Assembly (NCBI GenBank): GCA_963765585.1
Contig: CAVXXB010000015.1
Location: forward strand, 124,001 to 188,000
Direction of reading: 5' to 3'
Source of the DNA: CAVXXB01 sp963765585
Lineage (GTDB): Bacteria; Calditrichota; Calditrichia; JAJRVZ01
DNA length: 64,000 bases
Shown here: positions 57,883-64,000 of the stretch, one piece after another
Numbering within the stretch: the first letter of the stretch is position 1
Layout of the letters: each line of letters starts with the position of its first letter
Notes under the pieces: generated by a model
Seen by the model: the letters and a program-made list of their open reading frames with translations, nothing else
What the model was told of the DNA's origin: nothing
Databases searched by the model: none
Program-made: the position numbers and the translations under genes

Positions 57883-58371
57883 TTAACCCGGGGCATGATC
57901 CTGATCCTGTACCGGCCCTTGCAGAACCTTGATGGCATGGGGCAATATTTTTTTTAACCAATCAAGACTTTCCACGACCGCTTTAGGATTTCCCGGCAAA
58001 TTAATAATCAGTTTTTTACCAATACTACCCGAAACGCCTCGGGAAAGGATGGCATATATGTTTTTTTTGACACCTTCGCTTCGCAAATACTCTGAAATTC
58101 CCGGAACCGGTTTATCGATTAAATCACTTGTTACTTCGGGTGTAGAATCACGTTCCGAAAGCCCTGTACCACCACTGGTAATTATCAGATCACAGCCGGG
58201 ATTTTTCGCCGCTGATAAAATAGCATTTCTAATATCTTCAGGTTCGTCAGCTACGATTCGATTCTCGACTAACTCGTTGGAATTCTCTTCGCACCATGTT
58301 TGAACCAATGGAATTGTTTCATCATCACGAATACCCTGTGCCGCACGATCGCTGATAATGATTATGGTCAT
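57883..58371 (-). CDS. MoaB/Mog-family molybdopterin adenylyltransferase-like protein
   Basis: 162 residues. TIIIISDRAAQGIRDDETIP, SGGTGLSERDSTPEVTSDL and INLPGNPKAVVESLDWL are the MPT-binding motifs of the MoaB/Mog fold. Mog adenylates molybdopterin before metal insertion. ATG 58371 gives the usual family start; 58392 and 58428 are alternatives. No other molybdenum-cofactor gene is in the window. Confidence 0.87.
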   Translation of the reverse strand: MTIIIISDRAAQGIRDDETIPLVQTWCEENSNELVENRIVADEPEDIRNAILSAAKNPGCDLIITSGGTGLSERDSTPEVTSDLIDKPVPGISEYLRSEGVKKNIYAILSRGVSGSIGKKLIINLPGNPKAVVESLDWLKKILPHAIKVLQGPVQDQDHAPG

Positions 58372-58545
58372 ATTTAATTGAAATAAGTTCATAGACCTAA
58401 TACTATGGATTTTATTTTTCAACCGCAATGATCGCTAAGAGTTACACGAGGCGCGCAAAGTCTTATTTTTTAATGAGTTATGCAATACCTCATTTGTGTT
58501 AATATATAAAATTTCTATAATCATTAAGAATTATAAGTATTATTT

Positions 58546-58572
58546 CTTTGCGACTTAGCGCCTTTGCGAGAG
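58546..58572 (+). repeat. Intergenic repeat, family CTTTGCGACTnAGCGCCT
   Basis: CTTTGCGACTTAGCGCCTTT followed by GCGAGAG, the best-preserved member of the family. A decayed inverted copy lies at about 58440-58466 (ACACGAGGCGCGCAAAGTCT), so the two can pair across the MoaB-subtilase spacer. Confidence 0.6.
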
Positions 58573-58675
58573 TAATTAATGAATAGTAAAAATATTTTTT
58601 AGCTCTTAATTTCTAATAAATAATTTGTTGATCCTGTGATCCTGTCAAATAAAAAACTCCCCATATCAGTTGATT

Positions 58676-60619
58676 CTATCTTAACAGCAGAATTTTATAG
58701 GCTGTTATTTCATCAGAACTTTTCAGCACTACAAAATAAGTGCCACTACTCACGCTCGCACCGGAGTAATTTAAACCATTCCACTCAGCAGTATAATAAT
58801 CTGCTGGCGCATTCTTGTTCTCTATTAACGTACGCACCTTGCGGCCGTTTATATCAAAAACTGTTAACTGTACTTCGGCCTGCCTATTTATACTAAATGA
58901 AATTATCGTGCTGTTATTAAAAGGATTCGGAAATGCGTTGAGTATTTTAAATTCACCGGCCGGTTGACTTGTCACTGTTGCAGAGTCGCGCAGGAAAGAT
59001 TTACCGCTGCCGGAAGTAGTAGTTAAAAAATAATCGTATTGTGAATTACCTTTAATCTCAAAATCATTAAAGTGGTACGCTTTTGTCTCCAAATTAAATT
59101 GCTCACCACTAAACCGGATAATTTCAGATTCTTCGCTATTCTCATCACTGCGCCAGACTGACCAATAATTATTATCGATTTCCAACTTACTTTCCCAGGA
59201 GAGCGCATTATAACCATGATTTGCTGAGACCTGAAAATCACGTATCACAACCTGGTGTCCCTCTAATAGAATACCTGCAATTGAAACAAGATCAATAATA
59301 CCATAACCCCGAAAATTATCCGGATCATCACTCTGTGATGCTGTGGAGATCATAAGATTTCGCAGTTCCTGGGGCGTCAACTCAGGATTGATATTATAAA
59401 TTAGCGCAGCCGTGCCGGCACCTAGGGGACAAGAAAAGGATGTTCCGGAACCAGTCAGATACCCGTCCTCACTATTTGGCGAGATTGTATAAACACCTGA
59501 TCCCTGGGCGGCCAGGTCTGGCTTCACTCTTCCATCGGCACTGGGACCCCGGGAACTGCCACCCCAGTATTCCCCGCTTGGCAAAACACCACCCATACCA
59601 ATAACATCAAAACCATCAGATGGGGCGACGAGATATCTCCATTTTTTATTTCCTTCATTGCCAGCGGATGAAAAAACCGCAATTCCCTTTTGAGTTGCAA
59701 TATTTGCACCGCGTGTAACAATTGTTGTCTGGCCATCCATATCCTCATAGGTATAATCTCCCTCACCGGAATCAAATTCACTGTAGCCGAGCGAAGAGGA
59801 AATAATATCCACACCGAGGCTGTCTGCCCATTCAGCCGCGGCTACCCAGTTATCTTCTTCAATATGGGTCTCAGAAGCAACATTTTCCGTTTTTGCCAGG
59901 ACATATTCTGATGCATAGGCCGGTCCGACAATGTTACCGGGATAATAGCCAGCAATTACCGCCAGGACCATAGTTCCATGATTATGCTGAGTTGGATCAT
60001 CATCCGGCTCATTTTCTACAATATCATCCCCCTGGATAAAATCGTAAGTATCAATCACATTCACATGTTGTAATGCTTCATGTTCCAGTAAGAATCCGGT
60101 ATCAAATAAGGCAATTCTTACATTCTCGCCATGATAACCCAGTTCATGAACCTGAGGTACACCGAGCATATCAACCTGATTAAATGACGCACCATACTCG
60201 GTGGATGTGATTTCTATCTGATTTTGAGCTTTGGCCAGTGGTATTCTTTGCCCTCTGAATTCAAAGACCGGTTCAACATTTTTGACAAAATCTAAAGCCC
60301 GGACTTGGTTGAGGGGAACGTCATTCAGATATACACTTACCGCATTAAACCAGCGTGATTTTCGATGAATAGTGAGACCGGTTCTTTCCAGGTTAGCAAC
60401 ATATATTTGATTTACGGGTTGATCACGCATATCGAGGTCAATTTTTCTCAACCGGCGGCGTTCCATGGCCCGTTCCGAGAGCGCTGCACTATATGTTTTT
60501 GCCAGACCGCCATTCTCAGGCCCCTTATCGGTAAAATATACCCAATACCGGTCGGTTCCTGAAACTGAGAGACTGGTGAGAATAAATATAAATAAGATTA
60601 TGTGATACTTAAGATTCAT
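58676..60619 (-). CDS. Secreted subtilisin-like protease with type IX sorting domain
   Basis: 647 residues. Signal peptide about 1-21, propeptide (about 22-140), S8 catalytic domain with Asp173 (IALFDTG), His214 (HNHGTMV), oxyanion Asn321 (SSAGNEG) and Ser394 (GSGTSFSCP). A linker domain follows, and then a C-terminal FlgD/Por-type sorting domain: NAFPNPFNNSTIISFSI, VFDINGRKVRTL, WNGLNYSGASVSSGTYF, ending KILLLR. So it is probably exported by a type IX-like system and attached to the surface. No T9SS structural gene is in the window. Confidence 0.9.
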   Translation of the reverse strand: MNLKYHIILFIFILTSLSVSGTDRYWVYFTDKGPENGGLAKTYSAALSERAMERRRLRKIDLDMRDQPVNQIYVANLERTGLTIHRKSRWFNAVSVYLNDVPLNQVRALDFVKNVEPVFEFRGQRIPLAKAQNQIEITSTEYGASFNQVDMLGVPQVHELGYHGENVRIALFDTGFLLEHEALQHVNVIDTYDFIQGDDIVENEPDDDPTQHNHGTMVLAVIAGYYPGNIVGPAYASEYVLAKTENVASETHIEEDNWVAAAEWADSLGVDIISSSLGYSEFDSGEGDYTYEDMDGQTTIVTRGANIATQKGIAVFSSAGNEGNKKWRYLVAPSDGFDVIGMGGVLPSGEYWGGSSRGPSADGRVKPDLAAQGSGVYTISPNSEDGYLTGSGTSFSCPLGAGTAALIYNINPELTPQELRNLMISTASQSDDPDNFRGYGIIDLVSIAGILLEGHQVVIRDFQVSANHGYNALSWESKLEIDNNYWSVWRSDENSEESEIIRFSGEQFNLETKAYHFNDFEIKGNSQYDYFLTTTSGSGKSFLRDSATVTSQPAGEFKILNAFPNPFNNSTIISFSINRQAEVQLTVFDINGRKVRTLIENKNAPADYYTAEWNGLNYSGASVSSGTYFVVLKSSDEITAYKILLLR

Positions 60620-60653
60620 AATATTTATTATAACAATTTGAAATCAAAAAAGT

Positions 60654-61205
60654 TTATTTTACGTATACCTGTTCCATAATTACCGGACTCAGAGGATTAT
60701 TTCTCGGGTCACGTTCGACCATCGCAATCTTTTCTACAACATCCATGCCCTTTACAACTTTCCCAAAAACGGTGTAACCGCCACGGTCAAGTGCAGGAAG
60801 GTCTTTCAAGCAAATGTAGAACTGACTGCCATTGGATTTCCGGTCACGATTCATCTGATCCGGTAGGCGTGCAGCGCCAACGCTGCCGTACTTATGCGGC
60901 ATTTTTATCTCTGCATCAATCTGGTAACCCGGTCCCCCGGTGCCATCATTGCTGCGGTCGGAATCTTTTGATAAAGGATCACCTCCCTGGATCACAAATC
61001 CCGGTTCGATCCTATGGAATGTCGTCGAGATAAAAAAACGCTCTTCAACTAATTTGACAAAATTCGCGGTGTGTTTTGGTGTAAATTCTCCATCCAGTTC
61101 GATCTCAATTTCACCTTTATTGGTAACAATCACCACCGTCGGATTAGTGGAACAGGCCATAAATACAAACATCAACGCGATTACAGTTATAAGTAAGTAC
61201 TTCAT
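60654..61205 (-). CDS. Cyclophilin-type peptidyl-prolyl cis-trans isomerase, lipoprotein
   Basis: 183 residues. Leader with lipobox FMACS (Cys18), then the cyclophilin fold: FHRIEPGFVIQGGDP, SVGAARLPDQMNRDRKSNGS, QFYICLKDLPALDRGGYTVF, GKVVKGMDVVEKI. It accelerates proline isomerisation, probably in the periplasm. The first active-site Arg (FHR) and Gln (QFYI) are kept. It lies 34 bases upstream of the subtilase gene on the same strand, so both may be one transcript, with the isomerase helping secreted proteins fold. Confidence 0.9.
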   Translation of the reverse strand: MKYLLITVIALMFVFMACSTNPTVVIVTNKGEIEIELDGEFTPKHTANFVKLVEERFFISTTFHRIEPGFVIQGGDPLSKDSDRSNDGTGGPGYQIDAEIKMPHKYGSVGAARLPDQMNRDRKSNGSQFYICLKDLPALDRGGYTVFGKVVKGMDVVEKIAMVERDPRNNPLSPVIMEQVYVK

Positions 61206-61251
61206 ACTTTACCTCACATTTATTTCAGGTTATCTATTACTTTCATTCAGT

Positions 61252-61327
61252 CAGATTAGAAATTAGGGATATGTAATTTGAAACCGGATAGTTCATTTCT
61301 AATTCCTAACTACTAATCTCTAATTCC
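61252..61327. repeat. Intergenic inverted repeat (ATTAGAAATTAGGG type)
   Basis: CAGATTAGAAATTAGGGAT near 61252 and TTCATTTCTAATTCCTAACT near 61292-61311 form an imperfect inverted repeat, followed by ACTAATCTCTAATTCC. Same family as 45118-45219. No gene in this 149-base spacer. Confidence 0.5.
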
Positions 61328-61354
61328 TCTACGCCGACCTCTGGTCCTTAACTC

Positions 61355-61921
61355 TCAGAGGGTGCGGCTGCCGGGTTTTGAGATAGGAATATTTTCTTTA
61401 CACAAAGGGCAATCATCCGCTTGAAATGATTCAACCACAAGTTGAACGACGGAATATTGGTTCCCTGTGAACTGCACCTGGCCACCACTTCGATCAACAA
61501 TAAATCCGACACCGGCAATTTCCGCCTGGCTATCATTTACAACTTCCAATACTTCAAATACCGATCCCCCGGTTGTCACCACATCTTCACAAACCAACAC
61601 CCGGTCTCCGGGATTTAACTCAAATCCGCGACGTAATTTCATTATGCCCTCTTCACGCTCTGTGAACAGGGTTCGTACTCCCAATTGTCGGCCAACTTCC
61701 TGACCTATCACAATACCGCCAATGGCCGGGGATATGACGACATCAATTTTATCCCCTCTGAATTTATCGGCTATTTTTTCTGCCAGCAACGCGCAATATT
61801 CAGGATACTGCAAAACCAGGGCACACTGAAAGTATGTAGAGCTATGCAGACCCGAAGTTAATTTAAAATGTCCCTTCTTCAGTGCGCCTGTTTTTTCAAA
61901 TATTTCTATAATATCATTCAT
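61355..61921 (-). CDS. pyrE: Orotate phosphoribosyltransferase
   Basis: 188 residues. PRPP-binding motif VLVCEDVVTTGGSV, FKLTSGLHSSTYFQ substrate region, and FTEREEGIMKLRRGF. The C-terminal extension CPLCKENIPISKPGSR, with a CxxC pair, is longer than in E. coli PyrE and seen in some FCB and archaeal-type OPRTs. It converts orotate plus PRPP to OMP. It lies directly after pyrF (10 bases), AGGTGAAT upstream. Confidence 0.93.
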   Translation of the reverse strand: MNDIIEIFEKTGALKKGHFKLTSGLHSSTYFQCALVLQYPEYCALLAEKIADKFRGDKIDVVISPAIGGIVIGQEVGRQLGVRTLFTEREEGIMKLRRGFELNPGDRVLVCEDVVTTGGSVFEVLEVVNDSQAEIAGVGFIVDRSGGQVQFTGNQYSVVQLVVESFQADDCPLCKENIPISKPGSRTL

Positions 61922-61931
61922 CCCGATTCAC

Positions 61932-62771
61932 CTATAAATAATTCCAACCTGTCCGGATCAGGTTGGACATTTCCTGGACATATTCATTAGCCCGTTGTTT
62001 TGATTTTTCCGCAAAATCCTTACCTTTGCTTTGATATAGAATATCCCTTCCAACATTTACCAGCAGTCCAAGACCATCTTTATCCCGTCCGTGCTCCAGC
62101 ACTTCTTTCAAATCCCCACCCTGTGCACCAATTCCAGGCACCAGGAATGGCATATCCGGAATCACACGTCTCAATATTTTCAATTCCTCAATATCCGTCG
62201 CTCCCACAACTAATCCGCAATTCTTATTATCATTCCAGCTTTGTATTTTTTTTGCGACATATTGATGCAGCGGCTCCGTGCCCACCTGCAAATGTTGAAA
62301 GTCCGCCGCACCTTTATTAGAGGTTAACGCCAGAACAAATGATCCTTTTTCAGGATTGGTAAAAAATGGTTGTAAAGAATCGTGCCCCATGTAGGGATGC
62401 AGTGTGACAGCATCCGCACCCAGGGTTTCAAAATAAGCTTTAGCATATTTATTTGCTGTGTTTCCTATATCACCGCGTTTGCCATCGAGTATCAACAGCA
62501 CATCTTTAGGAATTATCGAAGACAAATTTTGCAATGCTTCCAACCCATTTTGTCCTTCGCATTCATAGAATGCCAGATTTGCTTTGTAGGCAACCGCAGA
62601 ATCTTTTGTGGCCTCCACAATTTCCCGGACAAAAAGATCAATCGGATTTTTTTCATATTTTAAATGTGATGGAATTTTTTCCATATCAGGATCCAATCCG
62701 ATACAGAGAAAAGAGGCTTTTTTTGAGATAAGCCAATTAACACGTTCGTTAAATGAGAGACTAACTTTCAT
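61932..62771 (-). CDS. pyrF: Orotidine-5'-phosphate decarboxylase (type 2)
   Basis: 279 residues, the length of the PyrF type 2 group. FLCIGLDPDMEKIP opening; the catalytic Lys/Asp set is in LILDGKRGDIGNTANKYAKA; phosphate-binding FLVPGIGAQGGDL. Makes UMP from OMP. In an operon with pyrE and a DAACS transporter, SD AAAGGAT. Its UMP product feeds the UTP substrate of pyrG at 48 kb. Confidence 0.94.
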   Translation of the reverse strand: MKVSLSFNERVNWLISKKASFLCIGLDPDMEKIPSHLKYEKNPIDLFVREIVEATKDSAVAYKANLAFYECEGQNGLEALQNLSSIIPKDVLLILDGKRGDIGNTANKYAKAYFETLGADAVTLHPYMGHDSLQPFFTNPEKGSFVLALTSNKGAADFQHLQVGTEPLHQYVAKKIQSWNDNKNCGLVVGATDIEELKILRRVIPDMPFLVPGIGAQGGDLKEVLEHGRDKDGLGLLVNVGRDILYQSKGKDFAEKSKQRANEYVQEMSNLIRTGWNYL

Positions 62772-62783
62772 ATCCTTTTACCC

Positions 62784-63062
62784 TTATTCCTTTTGGCCTA
62801 TAAAAACTGCACAAGAGAGATCACTGGTCACATTAACCATCGTCCGGGACATATCCAGGAACCGTTCCACTCCCAGAATTAATGCAATACCTTCCAATGG
62901 AATTCCGATGCTCTCCAGAACCAGAGTGAGCATGATGATTCCAACCTGAGGAGCTCCGGCGGTACCAATGGATGCCAGTGTCGCCGTCAGAATGATAGTT
63001 AATTGATCGATCATAGTCAAATCCATACCGTACACATTGGCAATAAATATAGTCTGATACAC
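62784..63062 (-). CDS. Dicarboxylate/amino acid:cation symporter, C-terminal part (frameshifted gene)
   Basis: Last 90 residues of a DAACS (GltP/DctA) transporter: QTIFIANVYGMDLTM, LASIGTAGAPQVGIIML, VERFLDMSRTMVNVTSDL with the conserved substrate-binding Asp and Asn. It continues the protein interrupted in the fragment 62833-64000. One missing base near 63055-63062 (after the FQG codons) would restore the frame. It is the gene immediately upstream of pyrF (12-base gap). Confidence 0.85.
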   Translation of the reverse strand: MYQTIFIANVYGMDLTMIDQLTIILTATLASIGTAGAPQVGIIMLTLVLESIGIPLEGIALILGVERFLDMSRTMVNVTSDLSCAVFIGQKE

Positions 63063-64000
63063 CCTGAAATATTGCGGTACCGTCCATATTTATTGTTGAT
63101 CCCAATGGTAGAATAAAACTGGCAATTTCCGGCTTTACATTTAGTTCCTTTTCGGCACATTCCATTGTCACAGGAAGAGTAGCAGAACTGGAACTGGTGG
63201 AGAAAGCCACTAACAAAGCCGGAGTAATCCCAAGCCAGAATTTTTTTATTGACAGATCAGAAAAAAACTGAATAACTACACTGTTAAAGATCAATACATG
63301 AATAAGCAAAGCCAGCATTGTAGTGGCAAAATATCCAAACAAAGTAAATATAATATCACTGCCATAGCGTCCGATTACAAATGCAATCAATGCAAAAACA
63401 CCATATGGTGCCAGCCGCATAATCAGGTGAACAATGGCAATCGTTGCCTCCGTCACGCCTTCAAAAAAATGCAACACTGTTTGCTTTCGATCCCCCTGGA
63501 CATAGGTTAGTCCAATACCAGCTAACAGTGCAAAGAAGATGATTTGCAGCATTCTGCCATCGGCCATGGCCCGCAGGGGATTTTCCGGGATTATATCCAG
63601 GATTATTTCAACGGTTGATGGTTTATCTGCTGCTTTGTTTACTTTGTCTCTTGCTGACTCTTCAAAATTACTGCTCAGGACCGATTTTGTGTCCGCTGAA
63701 ATTGACTTTCCAGGATTAATGATATTGGCAGTTGTCAAACCGATGGTAATAGCCAGGGCCGTAGAAATAAGATAGAACAACAGGGTTTTAATTCCGATTC
63801 TGCCAAGTTTCTTAATGTCACTTAATCCTGCAGACCCCACCAGTAATGAAGCAAACACCAGAGGCACAACGATCATCTTAATTAAGCGGATAAATACGTT
63901 GCCAACCGGATAAAACACATCGATTACATCACCAAAAAAAAGACCGGCAATAACACCAAAAGCCAGACCGATAAAAATTCGGGTATATATTTTTAGTTTA
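62833..64000 (-). CDS. Dicarboxylate/amino acid:cation symporter, N-terminal part (frameshifted, cut by window edge)
   Basis: The frame is open to the right edge (IYTRIFIGLAFGVIAGLFFG precedes FYPVGNVF), so the true start is beyond 64000. DAACS motifs: FIRLIKMIVVPLVFASLL, FSTSSSSATLPVTMECAEKE (serine-rich reentrant loop) and LPLGSTINMDGTAIFQG (NMDGT). After FQGV the frame is lost, and the last 50 or so residues of this frame (SDYIYCQCVRYG onward) are not transporter-like. It would import glutamate or C4-dicarboxylates with Na+ or H+. The exact substrate is not decidable here. Confidence 0.88.
   Translation of the reverse strand, partial: KLKIYTRIFIGLAFGVIAGLFFGDVIDVFYPVGNVFIRLIKMIVVPLVFASLLVGSAGLSDIKKLGRIGIKTLLFYLISTALAITIGLTTANIINPGKSISADTKSVLSSNFEESARDKVNKAADKPSTVEIILDIIPENPLRAMADGRMLQIIFFALLAGIGLTYVQGDRKQTVLHFFEGVTEATIAIVHLIMRLAPYGVFALIAFVIGRYGSDIIFTLFGYFATTMLALLIHVLIFNSVVIQFFSDLSIKKFWLGITPALLVAFSTSSSSATLPVTMECAEKELNVKPEIASFILPLGSTINMDGTAIFQGVSDYIYCQCVRYGFDYDRSINYHSDGDTGIHWYRRSSSGWNHHAHSGSGEHRNSIGRYCINSGSGTVPGYVPDDG

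Noticed and set aside
57764..57961. N-terminal extension of the coiled-coil gene into moaB
   Set aside because: It overlaps the MoaB/Mog C-terminus in another frame; the ATG at 57763 has a ribosome-binding site.

Overview
The window looks like a chromosomal segment of a Gram-negative bacterium of the FCB superphylum, probably outside Bacteroidota proper (Calditrichota, KSB1 or Marinimicrobia-like lineages would fit; this placement is inference). In favour: a short primary sigma factor of about 280 residues, a subtilase with a type IX secretion (Por) C-terminal sorting domain, KDO synthesis (outer membrane with LPS), several large outer-membrane beta-barrel fusions, and HD-PycTM and DUF2652 proteins common in this group. 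Against Bacteroidota itself: many genes have clear Shine-Dalgarno sequences, and the rRNA promoter has an ordinary TTGACA/17 bp/TTAAAT layout.

Layout. 1-5100: rRNA operon on the minus strand (16S, tRNA-Ile, tRNA-Ala, 23S cut by the left edge) with promoter and boxA. 5.1-8.7 kb: metalloprotease/propeller/barrel outer-membrane protein and a small lipoprotein. 8.7-13.4 kb: complete System I cytochrome c maturation operon ccmABCDEF, with a 45-residue CcmD-like protein and a frameshifted ccmF. 13.5-14.9 kb: a small HTH protein and a PAP2 membrane phosphatase. 15.1-21.2 kb: methylmalonyl-CoA block (carboxyltransferase, two-subunit mutase, MeaB GTPase, with radC in the same gene row). 21.2-27.1 kb: response regulator, cdsA, purD, an unknown cysteine-rich protein, a frameshifted membrane protein and a fatty-acid-hydroxylase-type enzyme. 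27.2-30 kb: Nudix, CHAD and ParA-like operon. 30.2-36.3 kb: SdiA-regulated-type propeller, a kinase-like/Omp85 fusion, a triple 127-bp tandem repeat, an ECF sigma/anti-sigma pair and a lipoprotein. 36.5-47.4 kb: transglutaminase, HD-PycTM protein facing a cyclase-like DUF2652 protein, SixA, polyphosphate kinase, HAD phosphatase, TPR protein and diguanylate cyclase. 47.4-50.1 kb: pyrG, kdsB, gatC. 50.3-53.6 kb: fur-feoB-Cys-rich-dtxR iron operon with a palindromic Fur-like operator. 53.6-64 kb: M23 peptidase, PQQ-type propeller, rpoD, a coiled-coil protein, MoaB/Mog, subtilase, cyclophilin, and a DAACS transporter-pyrF-pyrE operon.

Themes. Phosphate-linked and nucleotide signalling genes are concentrated between 27 and 47 kb: CHAD, Nudix, SixA, PPK1, HD-PycTM, DUF2652 and GGDEF. 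The best candidate for an undescribed system is the HD-PycTM gene next to a class III cyclase-like protein. Intergenic DNA is full of imperfect inverted repeats, including a discrete 39-bp palindromic element that is present or absent at one site in two otherwise homologous repeats carrying wrecks of a GxxExxY gene. Five genes, including the normally essential pyrG, are broken by single frameshifts while both halves stay conserved. That pattern suggests consensus errors unless reads show otherwise.
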